DNA from: Rugosimonospora sp040255525
Lineage (GTDB): Bacteria; Actinomycetota; Actinomycetes; Mycobacteriales; Micromonosporaceae
DNA: 64,000 nucleotides
Direction of reading: 5' to 3'
Assembly (NCBI GenBank): GCA_040255525.1
Contig: JBDZVD010000020.1
Location: 1 to 64,000 of the forward strand
How positions within the stretch are numbered: position 1 is the stretch's first letter; every line of letters begins with the position of its first letter. The notes beneath the pieces were generated by a model. The model did no database searches. It was not told the origin of the DNA and was given only the letters and a program-made list of their open reading frames with translations. The position numbers were made by a program, and so were the translations under genes. Positions 1 to 8,453 of this stretch are shown here, piece after piece.

Positions 1-54
1 AGACCCGGACCGGCAGTCAGGCCCGGACCGGCAGCCAGGCCCGGACCGGCAGCC
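1..54. repeat. 18-bp tandem repeat, three copies
   Basis: Three contiguous 18-base copies of a unit with core CCCGGACCGGCAG fill positions 1-54 and end 26 bases before the stop of the minus-strand aminotransferase. Copies 2 and 3 are identical and copy 1 differs at two bases. The array may continue past the left window edge. Confidence 0.9.
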
Positions 55-80
55 GGAGCCACACCGAGCGCCGGGCCGGC

Positions 81-1475
81 TCAGGCCAGGTCGGCGACCG
101 CCTCGATGAGCCGGTCGATGTCCGCGGCGTTCGTGTACGGCGCGATGCCGGCCCGTACCGCGCCCTCGTCCCCCAGCCCGAGCCACCGCGCGCACTCCAC
201 CGCGTAGAAGCTGCCGGCCGGGGCGTTCACCTTCGACGCCGCGAGCCGGCGGTACACCTCGGCCGGCCGGTGGCCGCGAACCGTGAACAGCACCAGCGGC
301 GTGCGCCGCGCCGGCCGGCCGTACCGGGTGAGCCCGTCGATCGCGTCCAGGCCGGCCTCCAGCCGGTCGAGCATCGCCGCCTCGTGCCGGTCGACCGCCG
401 CCATGCTCTCCCGCAGCCGCTTCACCCGGCCACCCCCGCCGGGCACCAGGCCGGCCAGGAAGTCGACCGCGGCGGTGGTGCCGGCCAGCAGCTCGTACGG
501 CAGGGTGCCGAGCTCGAACCGCTCCGGTACCGCGTCGGAGGACGGCAGCAGTTTGTCCGGGTGCAGCTGTTCCAGCAGTTCCGGGGACGCGGCCAGCACG
601 CCGAGATGCGGACCGCAGAACTTGTACGGCGAACACACGTACGCGTCGGCTCCCAGCGCCCGGACGTCGACCGGCGCGTGCGGGGTGAGGTGCACACCGT
701 CCACGTAGCACAGTGCGCCGGCCCGGTGGACCGCGGCCGCGATGGCCGGGATGTCCGGGCGGGTACCCAACAGGTTCGACGCACCGGTGACCGCGACCAG
801 CCTGGTGCGGTCGGACAGTACGGACGCGACCGACTCCACCGGAAGCTCCCCGGTGTCCCGGTCGAAGTCCGCCCACCGCACGGTGGCGCCGGCCGCGGCC
901 GCGGCGTGCACCCAGGGCCGGATGTTCGCGTCGTGGTCGAGCCGGGTGACCATTACCTCGTCGCCCGGGCGCCACCGCTTCGCGAGCGCCCGGGACACGT
1001 CGAAGGTCAGCTGGGTCATGCTGCGCCCGAACACCACCCCCGACGGCTGCGCGCCGAGCAGGTCGGCCACCGCCTGCCGGGCACCGGCCACGATGTCCTC
1101 GGCCCGCCGCTCGGCGGTGGTGACCCTGCCCCGGTTCGCGATGGCGGATGTGAGGGTCTCCGCGACCGCGGCCGCGACAACGTCCGGCACCTGGGATCCG
1201 CCGGGCGAATCGAAGTGGGACGCGCCCTCGGCCAGCGCCGGGAAATGCGCCCGTACCGCCTCAACGTCATACGTCCGTCCGTCCGCCCTTCGCGCCGCGG
1301 GCCGTGCCGTACCCGTGCCGCCTGTCTGTTCCTGCGCCGGTAGCCGTACCGGTGCCGGCGCGGTACCCGTGCCGTGCCTGGTGCTGCGGCCCACGCTACC
1401 CGGATCCCCGACCCGGGCCCGCCGGCCATGCGGCCGCCGCGCGCGGGTGGTGCGCGCAGTTGCTCCCGGCACCAC
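81..1475 (-). CDS. Class V aminotransferase, cysteine-desulfurase-like
   Basis: PLP-dependent fold-type I enzyme of the NifS/SufS-like superfamily, cytosolic. It resembles the cysteine-desulfurase-like subfamily (TIGR01976-type), not housekeeping IscS or SufS. The PLP Schiff-base lysine is in SPYKFCGPHLG. The phosphate and substrate regions FDSPGGSQVP and TRLDHDANIRPW, and the PLP-contacting YVDGVHLTPH, are all visible. The first ~65 residues are Arg/Pro/Thr-rich and unlike the family, so the true start is probably downstream. A GTG at 1394 is one option, but no clean ribosome site decides it. Physiological substrate unknown. Confidence 0.85.
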   Translation of the reverse strand: MVPGATARTTRARRPHGRRARVGDPGSVGRSTRHGTGTAPAPVRLPAQEQTGGTGTARPAARRADGRTYDVEAVRAHFPALAEGASHFDSPGGSQVPDVVAAAVAETLTSAIANRGRVTTAERRAEDIVAGARQAVADLLGAQPSGVVFGRSMTQLTFDVSRALAKRWRPGDEVMVTRLDHDANIRPWVHAAAAAGATVRWADFDRDTGELPVESVASVLSDRTRLVAVTGASNLLGTRPDIPAIAAAVHRAGALCYVDGVHLTPHAPVDVRALGADAYVCSPYKFCGPHLGVLAASPELLEQLHPDKLLPSSDAVPERFELGTLPYELLAGTTAAVDFLAGLVPGGGGRVKRLRESMAAVDRHEAAMLDRLEAGLDAIDGLTRYGRPARRTPLVLFTVRGHRPAEVYRRLAASKVNAPAGSFYAVECARWLGLGDEGAVRAGIAPYTNAADIDRLIEAVADLA

Positions 1476-1540
1476 AATCCAGCCAGCCGGAGGACTCCCG
1501 GTAGGGCGAGCCCCACCACGTCGAGCGGGCGCGCCGGGAA

Positions 1541-1908
1541 TCAGCGACCGACCGCGTACCCCTGCGCGCCGCGCGGGTTCGCCGCCGCCTTGAGCCAGCC
1601 GCCGTCACGCGCCACCGCGCTGACCCGGCCCAACGACCACGGGTCCGTGACGGTGTCCGCGGCCGCGCACCGGGGCGCAGGCTGCGCGGCAGGCCGTCCT
1701 CGACCCAGAACATCTGGCCGCGGGTACCGAGGCAGAAGCCGAGTGCCGGGATGGTCGCGGTGCGGGCGGCCGGACGTGTCCGGGACGTCGGTACCGGCGG
1801 CTCCAGGATGTCGCGCAACGCCGGCACGCTCATGCCGGTACCGGACGCGAGCCAGTGAGCGCTGGCAACCATGCCGAAGTCGCCAACGAACTCGGGTCGG
1901 GTGATCAC
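1541..1908 (-). pseudogene. Decayed gamma-glutamyltransferase
   Basis: A GTG at 1908 behind an AAGGACC-like ribosome site opens a frame with the gamma-glutamyltranspeptidase N-terminal signature FGMVASAHWLASGTGMSV. The frame then jumps straight to the family's late motif FCLGTRGQMFWVEDGLP. After a frameshift near 1660 it ends with the family's C-terminus DPWSLGRVSAVARDG and KAAANPRGAQGYAVGR. About 370 bp remain of a normally ~1.6-1.8 kb gene, and the catalytic-threonine region is missing. No function is expected. Confidence 0.85.
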
Positions 1909-2079
1909 ATGAGGGTCCTTTCCGCGGCGCCGTCCCGGTGGTGGGATCCCGGTGCCGGGCACCGGTGCGCGGACGGGGTCGAGGGTGGCTGAGGGCACGA
2001 GAAGCATAGATCGCGTACCGGGGCGCGGTCAGGACCGGCGGCGGCCGGTACCCGATACCGACGCGCCAGCGCGTGGCCG

Positions 2080-3276
2080 TCAGCGCTCCTGGCGGCCGTA
2101 CGCCAGATCGCTGGCTAGCACGGCGGCGCCCACCACGCCGGCTCGGGGACCCAGCTCGGACAGGACGATCGGCAGGTTCCCGGTCGCCAGGGGCAGCGAC
2201 CGCCGGTAGACGACGCTGCGGATCTCGGCGAGCAGGACGTGGCCCAGGCCGGCCAGGCCGCCACCGATGACGATCATGGACGGGTTGATGAAGCTGACCA
2301 GGCCGGCCAGCACCGTACCCACGTGGTGGCCGCCGTCCCGAATCAGCCGTACGCAGGTCGCGTCCCCCTCGGCGGCGCCGTCGGCCACGTCCTGCGCGCT
2401 CACCGCGCCGGCCGCGGCCAGGCGCTCGGCGAGCGCGGGCGAGGTGGTCGACCGCGCGGCGGCGAGCGCGTCGCGGGCCAGTGCCGCGCCGCTGAACACC
2501 GCCTCCAGGCACCCCACGTTGCCGCACGCGCAGACCTGGCCCTGCCCGTCCAACTGGATGTGCCCGATGTCGCCAGCGCAGCCGTCGGTGCCCCGGTACA
2601 CCTCCCCGCCGAGGTAGATGCCGCAGCCGACGCCCGTGCCGAGCTTGAGGAACAGCAGATTGTCCACCGAGTGCGCGACTCCGCCGTGGCGCTCGCCGAT
2701 GGCCATGATGTTCACGTCGTTGTCGACCACCACCGGGCAGGAGTGCTCGCGGGCCAGCACGTCGCGCACCGGGTACCGGTCCCAGCCCGGCATGATCGGC
2801 GGTGAGACCGGCACCCCGTCGCGGTAGCTGACCGGGCCCGGTACGCCGATCCCGATCGCCTGGAGCCGCTGGTACGCGCCGTCCGCCTTGAGCTTCGCCA
2901 GGATCTCACCGAGCCGCTGGAGCACCGCCTTGGGTCCGGAGCGGATGTCCGCGGGCTCGGCGTGGCCGGCCACCGGGTCCAGCCGCCCGTCGGTGATCTC
3001 CACGTCGATCGAGGACGCGCCCAGGTCGACGGCGGCGAAGCGCAGGTCACCGGACAGCTCGACCAGAGTGGAGCGCCGGCCGCCGCGGGAGGCGGCCGGT
3101 CCGGCCTCACGGACCAGGCCGGCCGCGATCAACGCGTCGATCTCCCCGAGGACCCGGGCCCGCGGATCGCCGAACCGGCCGGCCAGCTCGGCCCGGGACA
3201 TCGCGCCCCGGTCACGCAGCAGGCAGAGCAGGTGGTACGGCAGTGGACCAGGCGCGGGCGGTACGGAGGCAGCCAT
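2080..3276 (-). CDS. ROK-family transcriptional regulator
   Basis: 398 residues. Residues ~10-70 form a winged helix (LLRDRGAMSRAELAGRFGDP, then a wing ending GGRRSTLVEL). Residues ~78-395 form a ROK sugar-kinase-like domain with the ATP/sugar motifs VDLGASSIDVEITDG, GIGVPGPVS and VVDNDVNIMAIGERHGG, the glycine-rich LGTGVGCGIYLGG and the ROK zinc motif CACGNVGCLE. This is the NagC/Mlc/XylR-type layout of a sugar-responsive repressor. It runs away from the surface-protein gene at 3779. Effector sugar and targets cannot be read here. Confidence 0.92.
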   Translation of the reverse strand: MAASVPPAPGPLPYHLLCLLRDRGAMSRAELAGRFGDPRARVLGEIDALIAAGLVREAGPAASRGGRRSTLVELSGDLRFAAVDLGASSIDVEITDGRLDPVAGHAEPADIRSGPKAVLQRLGEILAKLKADGAYQRLQAIGIGVPGPVSYRDGVPVSPPIMPGWDRYPVRDVLAREHSCPVVVDNDVNIMAIGERHGGVAHSVDNLLFLKLGTGVGCGIYLGGEVYRGTDGCAGDIGHIQLDGQGQVCACGNVGCLEAVFSGAALARDALAAARSTTSPALAERLAAAGAVSAQDVADGAAEGDATCVRLIRDGGHHVGTVLAGLVSFINPSMIVIGGGLAGLGHVLLAEIRSVVYRRSLPLATGNLPIVLSELGPRAGVVGAAVLASDLAYGRQER

Positions 3277-3778
3277 CGGACGTTCCCGTCGGGTGATGCG
3301 GACTCTACGTGGATCAGAAGTTCGGCGCTGGGCGTCACAAGTGTCGGCCTCAAAAGTACCGGTCAGCGCCGTTCAGGACGGGCGCCGCCGCCCCGTCGGC
3401 GAGCTGGATGAGCGACATTCGGGTCGTTATGCCACATACCCGGACTTATCAGGGCAGAATATGAGGTACGAACAAAAAAGCCCGGACCTCGCCCTTCCCT
3501 CGGCCCCGCCGCCGGCACGCCTCGCGGGCGTTCCCTGCGGACGGCGTTCCCTGCGGACGGTTGCCTGGAGGCGGCGTTACCTGGTGACAGCGCTTTCCGG
3601 TGACCGCGCTTTCCGGAGACGGCGCTTTCCGGAGACGGCGCGGCGTGCGGGATTGCCGCTTCCCAAACCCAACCGCGCCCCCGGAAGCGGTGGGCGCCCT
3701 CGGATTCCCGGTCCCCCGCCACGGCCCACGAGGCCCGCATGGCGGCGGATCTTGTCACCCGTACGAACAGGAGAATCC
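3277..3778. other. Intergenic region between divergent ROK and surface-protein genes
   Basis: 502 bp without a supportable gene. It holds a relatively AT-rich patch around 3418-3480 that could carry promoters, then the 16-bp repeat array at 3528-3637. The last ~20 bases carry the AGGAG ribosome site for the gene at 3779. Confidence 0.6.
3528..3637. repeat. 16-bp intergenic tandem repeat, about seven copies
   Basis: Units such as GCGTTCCCTGCGGACG (3528-3543, 3544-3559) and GCGCTTTCCGGAGACG (3606-3621, 3622-3637) follow one another with one 14-base variant. The period is not a multiple of three, unlike the repeats inside genes in this window. Confidence 0.88.
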
Positions 3779-5224
3779 ATGCGAAGACCCGCGTTGTACC
3801 TTGCCGGCCTGGGCGTCATGCTCGCCGTCGGGGTGCCGACCATGCTGGTGTCCGCTCCGCGGGCATCGGCCGAGGCCGCCAAACCGGCGGCACAGATACC
3901 GTTCTGGGCGACCCCGGGCCAGCCGACCGAACCTCAGCTCACGCCGATGCCGAGCGTCTCACCCGACGTGCTGCCCATGGTCACCCAGGCGGAGGTCATC
4001 GGCCGGGCACAGACGTGGCTGCACGCGAAACACGGTGGCGGTGTGCCCTACTCGATGTCGAGGACGTTCCAGGGGTACCGCACCGACTGCTCCGGCTACG
4101 TGTCGCTCGCCTTCGGCTGGGCGATGCCGGGGTACGTCACCTCGGAGATGGCCCAGCGCTCCGTGACCACACCGATCACGAAGGACCAGCTCGTCCAGGC
4201 GGATCTGCTCATCAACCCGGGCATCGGCCCGGCCGGCCACGCGGTGATCTTCGACCACTGGGCCGACCCGGCGCACACCAGCTACTGGGGGTACGAGCAG
4301 AGCGGCGACGGCGGCACCCACTACCGCCAGATTCCCTATCCCTACTTCGACGGCTACCCGATGTCGCCGTACCGGTACAACCGCCTGATCATCGGCCCGG
4401 TCACCCACCCGAACGGTGACTACGACGGGGACGGCAAGACCGATCAGGCGCTGTTCCGGCCGGCGGACGGCACCTGGTACATCCGGCACAGCAGCGACCA
4501 GTCGGTCGAGGTGCTGCACTGGGGCCAGAAGGGCGACATCCCGGTGCCCGGCGACTACGACGGCGACCACAGGACCGACGAGGCGCTGTACCGCAACGGG
4601 ATGTGGTACATCCGCAACAGCTCCAACGGCAGCGTCACCGTGCTGCCGTGGGGTACCGGCGGCGACATTCCGGTACCCGCCGACTACGACGGTGACGGGC
4701 GGGCCGACCCCGGCCTGTACCGCTCGTCCACCAGCACCTGGTACGTCCGCCGGAGCAGCAACTCGACGGTCATGACCGTGGTGTGGGGGCAACCCGGCGA
4801 CATCCCGGTGCCCGGCGACTACGACGGTGACGACCGGGCCGACGAGGCCCTGTACCGGCCGTCGTCGAGCGCCTGGTACGTCCGCAACAGTTCGGACCCG
4901 AGCCGGATCGCCCCGGAGGTCTGGGGCGTCACCGGCGACCTGCCGATCCAGGCGGACTACGACGGCGACGGCAAGACCGACCAGGCGCTGTACCGCCCGT
5001 CGACGGGCACCTGGTACGCCAGGTACAGCGCGAGCCACACGGCCTCGATGCTCGGCTGGGGCACGAGTTCGGACCTGCCCGTGCCGGGGGACTACGACGG
5101 CGACGGCAAGACCGACCAGGCGTTGTACCGCCCGCCGATGGGCACCTGGTACACCCGGTACAGCTCCAACTTCGCCACCTCGACCCTCGGCTGGGGTTTG
5201 AACGGCGACGTGCCGACGGTGTAG
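3779..5224 (+). CDS. Secreted NlpC/P60-like protein with FG-GAP/VCBS-like repeats
   Basis: 481 residues. The ATG at 3779 follows GAACAGGAGAATCC (AGGAG, good spacing). The open frame reaches much further upstream but is not gene-like there. Residues 1-31 are a Sec signal ending near SAPRASAEAA. Residues ~70-210 resemble a cysteine-peptidase/NlpC-P60-type fold, with the candidate nucleophile in RTDCSGYVSLAFGW and His in GHAVIFDHW. Residues ~220-480 hold six to seven repeats built on GDYDGDGKTDQAL...GTWYIR, calcium-binding FG-GAP/VCBS-like blades. Likely an extracellular wall-associated protein; its substrate is not evident. A strong hairpin follows the stop. Confidence 0.82.
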   Translation: MRRPALYLAGLGVMLAVGVPTMLVSAPRASAEAAKPAAQIPFWATPGQPTEPQLTPMPSVSPDVLPMVTQAEVIGRAQTWLHAKHGGGVPYSMSRTFQGYRTDCSGYVSLAFGWAMPGYVTSEMAQRSVTTPITKDQLVQADLLINPGIGPAGHAVIFDHWADPAHTSYWGYEQSGDGGTHYRQIPYPYFDGYPMSPYRYNRLIIGPVTHPNGDYDGDGKTDQALFRPADGTWYIRHSSDQSVEVLHWGQKGDIPVPGDYDGDHRTDEALYRNGMWYIRNSSNGSVTVLPWGTGGDIPVPADYDGDGRADPGLYRSSTSTWYVRRSSNSTVMTVVWGQPGDIPVPGDYDGDDRADEALYRPSSSAWYVRNSSDPSRIAPEVWGVTGDLPIQADYDGDGKTDQALYRPSTGTWYARYSASHTASMLGWGTSSDLPVPGDYDGDGKTDQALYRPPMGTWYTRYSSNFATSTLGWGLNGDVPTV

Positions 5225-5241
5225 GCCCCGATGCGCGACGC

Positions 5242-5274
5242 AGCCCCGCTCCGGCTATCCGCCGGAGCGGGGCT
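5242..5274 (+). terminator. Hairpin terminator after the repeat-protein gene
   Basis: AGCCCCGCTCCGG (5242-5254) pairs perfectly with CCGGAGCGGGGCT (5262-5274) around a 7-base loop, 17 bases after the stop at 5224. No T-run follows, as is usual in GC-rich actinobacteria. Confidence 0.8.
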
Positions 5275-5453
5275 CGCCGTCCTCGCCGCCGGGGTTCTGC
5301 CTGCCACCTCCCGGGCATCGCCGCCCCGGGCATCGCCTGCCCTGCGCATCGCCTCCCTGAGCGTCACCGTCTTCCGCTGGCAGCGCTCGGATGTCGGCGC
5401 TCCGCTGCCCGCGCTTCCGCTGTCAGCGCTCAGGGTCGTCAGCGCTCGGGTTG

Positions 5454-5840
5454 TCAGCGCTCCCGCTGCCGGCGCCAGGTCTCGACGACCTCGTCGACAT
5501 CGAAGTCGGGAAGCACGACCGGCGGGCCGTCGACCAGTCCCCGCCGGGCCCGGCCGATCCGCTCGTTCAGGTCCGTGACGAACTGCCGCACCGCCCATTC
5601 GGAGGGCTTCTTCGCGATCGTGCGCGTCAGGTCCTCGGCCTCCTTGCGCAGCCGCAGGGAGGTGGGCAGCACGCCGGTCATGTTCTCCCGCCGTACCCAG
5701 TCCTTGACCCACCAGTTCTCGTCGTAGGTCTCGCCGTACCCGGGAAGCGGCTTCCCCAGGCCGGGCAGGTCGTCGAAGTCACCGCGCTCCTGCGCTTCGC
5801 GGATCTTGCGTTCGACAGGCGACTCGTACTGGGTCGACAC
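5454..5840 (-). CDS. DUF1992 domain protein (DnaJ C28-like conserved domain)
   Basis: 128 residues, essentially one DUF1992 domain with the family signatures VERKIREAQERGDFDDL, LPGLGKPLPGYGETYDENWW and a C-terminal DFDVDEVVETWRRQRER. The start is GTG at 5840 behind GGAGGAGGT. The domain is found alone in bacteria and in DNAJC28 proteins. Its biochemical role is not established. Probably cytosolic; no signal or membrane segment is seen. Confidence 0.9.
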   Translation of the reverse strand: MSTQYESPVERKIREAQERGDFDDLPGLGKPLPGYGETYDENWWVKDWVRRENMTGVLPTSLRLRKEAEDLTRTIAKKPSEWAVRQFVTDLNERIGRARRGLVDGPPVVLPDFDVDEVVETWRRQRER

Positions 5841-5902
5841 GGCGGTGCACCTCCTCCGCGATCGGCGTTACGCTCCAGGGTACGTCGGGCGCGGATCGGG
5901 GC

Positions 5903-6415
5903 TCACGAACCGTACTTCTGCACCACCGCGGACAGCGCGGAGATCACTGGCCGCAGCGGCGCGGCGATACCGCCGTCCCGCGCGAGGATCTGCCAGCCGC
6001 CGTAGGTCAGGTGGTAGGCGAACAGGTCGTTGCCGGGGGCGCTCTCGACCCCGGGCAGGGTCGCGAAACCGGACGCGTCGATCTTCTGGTACAGGTCGGA
6101 CAGCTCCGCCGCGGTCAACCGGCCGGTCCGGTTCACGCTCGGCCGGGCGCGGAACAGGGTGAATCCGCCGTCCCGGCGGACCTCCAGCCGATCGACCACA
6201 CCCGCGATCCCGCCCCGGCGGTCGAACTCGATGCGCACCGCGGTCGCCGGGCTCGCCGGCCCGGGTCTGCCCACCGGTCCCGCCGACGCGCACAGCGACG
6301 GCCGCCCGACGCGCGTCGCCGCCGTCAATGGTGGTACGGCCGGTGATGCCACCGCTGGAGCCGGTGGAGCGACCGGCGAGGTTCCGGGGCCTTCCACGGC
6401 ACACCCGGCCGGCAC
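5903..6415 (-). CDS. Emfourin-like (putative lipoprotein) hypothetical protein
   Basis: 170 residues as opened from GTG at 6415. The conserved part (residues ~70-165) resembles emfourin-type proteins of actinobacteria: RLEVRRDGGFTLFRAR, RTGRLTAAELSDLYQKID, LTYGGWQILARDGG and a final PVISALSAVV. At the very start, VPAGCA looks like a lipobox Cys with a hydrophobic run just upstream (LALAASATGVL). However, the in-frame sequence above it has no good start and runs into 15-bp repeats at 6452-6524. The true N-terminus may therefore lie upstream through a frameshift in the repeats. Confidence 0.6.
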   Translation of the reverse strand: MPAGCAVEGPGTSPVAPPAPAVASPAVPPLTAATRVGRPSLCASAGPVGRPGPASPATAVRIEFDRRGGIAGVVDRLEVRRDGGFTLFRARPSVNRTGRLTAAELSDLYQKIDASGFATLPGVESAPGNDLFAYHLTYGGWQILARDGGIAAPLRPVISALSAVVQKYGS

Positions 6416-6451
6416 GAGGACGCCCGTCGCAGACGCCGCCAGCGCGAGGCC

Positions 6452-6524
6452 GACGCAACAGGCCGACCCGCAACAGGCCGACCCGCACGACGCCGACCCG
6501 CACGACGCCGACCCGCACGGGGCC
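6452..6524. repeat. 15-bp tandem repeat upstream of the emfourin-like gene
   Basis: Contiguous 15-base units GACCCGCAACAGGCC (6465-6479), GACCCGCACGACGCC (6480-6494 and 6495-6509) and GACCCGCACGGGGCC (6510-6524), preceded by a 13-base unit at 6452-6464 that is two bases short. The short unit shifts the frame relative to the gene below. Confidence 0.9.
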
Positions 6525-6605
6525 GACCGGCAGGCTTCCGGATCCGATCCTTCGTCTCATGGAACACCGCCACGCAGTGCCGGCCGGTCCGCCGGAGGGA
6601 TCCGG

Positions 6606-8135
6606 TCAGCCCCCGGCGCGGGCCGGCGCGAGCAGCACCTCGGCCGCCGCCTGCCGGCAGGCCAGGCTGCCTCCCGAGGTGGACACGTGCACCGCGCCGT
6701 ACACGGCACCGGCCAGGCCGGTCTCCACCACGATGCAGTCGTCACGCGCGCCGATCAGCAGCTTCAGCGCCTGCGCGACCCACTCGTGCCGGTGCGCGTC
6801 GCGTACCACGATCACGATCGGACGGCCCGCCGCCGGGGCCAGGGCGACCTGGTACAGGTCCACGCCGTCGATGAAGTCGGCCTCCCCCAGCCGTACGCCG
6901 GTGGTACCGGGCAGCGCCGGGGTGAGCAGGTCGATCAGGCCCCACGGAACGCCGTCGCCGACCGCGATGTTGCTGGCCGGCGACAACTCCACGACGTGCG
7001 GTGGGCCCGACAGCGGTAACAGCCGGTCGCTCACCGATCCGGTGACGCGGATCGCGCGTCGCGCGGCGGACAGCCCGAGCAGACCGTCGCGCGGTGGCCG
7101 GTGACCGTGTGCCAGCGCGCGCCGGGCGGCGGCCCAGCCGGCCAACTCGGCGACCCGGGCGGCCGCCTCGACCAACCGCGCTTCGGGCAGGTCGCCATCG
7201 ACGACCGCGGTCACGATCGCGTCGCGCAGCAGCGTGGCCGTGTGCTCGTCGGCGTGTTCGCCACCGACACAGATCGCGTCGACCCCGGCCGCGAGGGCGC
7301 GTACCGTCGCCCCGCGCAGGCCGTACGGGCCGGTCACCGCGCGCATCTCGATCCCGTCGGTGACCACGAGCCCGGAGTAGCCCAGTTCGCCCCGAAGCAG
7401 GTCGGTCATCACCCGCCGGCTCAGCGTCGCGGGCAGTTCATCGTCGATCGCCGTTACCAGCAGGTGGCCGGTCATGATGGCGCGGGCGCCGGCCTCGATG
7501 GCCGCCCGGAACGGGACCAGCTCACACGCGTCCAGCTCCGCGCGGCTGGCGGGGATGACCGGGATCAGGTGGTGCGAGTCGGCACTGGTGTTGCCGTGCC
7601 CCGGAAAGTGTTTGGCGCACGCGGCCACACCCGCCGACTGCTGGCCGGTGACCCAGGCCCGGGTGTGCCGCGCGACCAGGGCCGGGTCGGCCCCGAACGC
7701 GCGTACGCCGATGACCGGGTTGTCGGGGTTGGAATTGACGTCGGCGTCCGGGGCGTAGTTCAGGGTGATGCCGGCCTCGGCGAGGTCCCGCCCGACGTCC
7801 TGGGCGACCGCCGCGGTCAGGTCGGGATCGTCGATCGCGCCGAGCGCGTAGCTGCCCGGCCGGGAACTGCCGGTACGCGCTTCCAGCCGGGTGACATCGC
7901 CGGCCTCCTCGTCGACCGCGACGACGACATCGGGATTGGCCGCACGCAGCGCGGCGGTGAGCGCGGCGACCTGTTCGCGACCGGTGATGTTGCGACTGAA
8001 CAGCGCGACTCCGCCCAGACCGGACTCCAGCCGGCGCAGCAGCCACGGCGGTGGAGTCGTGCCTTCGAACCCGGGCTGCAGCACCGCGTCCGCCAGCCGT
8101 TCGAGTTCGAGGCTACGGGCGTGGCCGCGTGCCAT
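6606..8135 (-). CDS. Glycoside hydrolase family 3, beta-N-acetylhexosaminidase (NagZ-like)
   Basis: 509 residues from ATG 8135, which has GAGGAG just upstream; a longer frame reaches 8174. Residues ~1-330 form a GH3 barrel with the NagZ signature CAKHFPGHGNTSADSHHL, whose Asp/His dyad supplies the acid/base. The nucleophile aspartate lies in VVTDGIEMRAV. Family members remove beta-1,4 N-acetylglucosamine from muropeptides or glycosides. The C-terminal ~150 residues resemble the GH3 C-terminal domain. No convincing signal peptide from this start, so probably cytoplasmic and involved in wall recycling. A TTGACT/GAGAAT promoter may lie upstream. Confidence 0.9.
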   Translation of the reverse strand: MARGHARSLELERLADAVLQPGFEGTTPPPWLLRRLESGLGGVALFSRNITGREQVAALTAALRAANPDVVVAVDEEAGDVTRLEARTGSSRPGSYALGAIDDPDLTAAVAQDVGRDLAEAGITLNYAPDADVNSNPDNPVIGVRAFGADPALVARHTRAWVTGQQSAGVAACAKHFPGHGNTSADSHHLIPVIPASRAELDACELVPFRAAIEAGARAIMTGHLLVTAIDDELPATLSRRVMTDLLRGELGYSGLVVTDGIEMRAVTGPYGLRGATVRALAAGVDAICVGGEHADEHTATLLRDAIVTAVVDGDLPEARLVEAAARVAELAGWAAARRALAHGHRPPRDGLLGLSAARRAIRVTGSVSDRLLPLSGPPHVVELSPASNIAVGDGVPWGLIDLLTPALPGTTGVRLGEADFIDGVDLYQVALAPAAGRPIVIVVRDAHRHEWVAQALKLLIGARDDCIVVETGLAGAVYGAVHVSTSGGSLACRQAAAEVLLAPARAGG

Positions 8136-8197
8136 ATGCGCTCCTCGGGTGTCCCCGCCGTCGAGGCGATCCATTCCGCTGTCGAATTCGCTGTCAA

Positions 8198-8226
8198 ATT
8201 CTCGGTGAGATCACCAAAACAGTCAA
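8198..8226 (-). promoter_or_regulatory. Possible promoter of the GH3 gene
   Basis: On the minus strand TTGACT (8226-8221) and GAGAAT (8203-8198) are separated by 17 bases in an AT-richer patch, about 60 bases above the gene start. The -10 match is weak. Confidence 0.35.
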
Positions 8227-8453
8227 GAAAGTTACCAGTTTCCCTCCGGCGGGTAGCCTCACTCGATCAGCCGGCTTCGATGCCTGGACCTGCCGTTGGA
8301 CCCGACGCACGGCAACGGTCACCGTCGCGCCGGCGAACCACGCAGGCGCGCTCGTCGCTGGTACGGGAGGTCGCGCCGTGGCACAGATTCGCAGGCAGGC
8401 GCTGCCCGGGTCGCCCGCCCCTGCGGCGCGCACGCGCCCGAAAACCGGGCAAC

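Noticed and set aside
2888..3778. Open frame extending nearly 900 bases upstream of the gene at 3779.
   Set aside because: It overlaps the ROK gene antisense and the 16-bp repeats. A signal peptide and AGGAG place the true start at 3779.
2888..5038. Numerous long Arg/Gly/Pro/Ala-rich antisense frames, here and throughout the window.
   Set aside because: They are the usual by-product of strong third-position GC bias in real genes on the other strand and show no family motifs.
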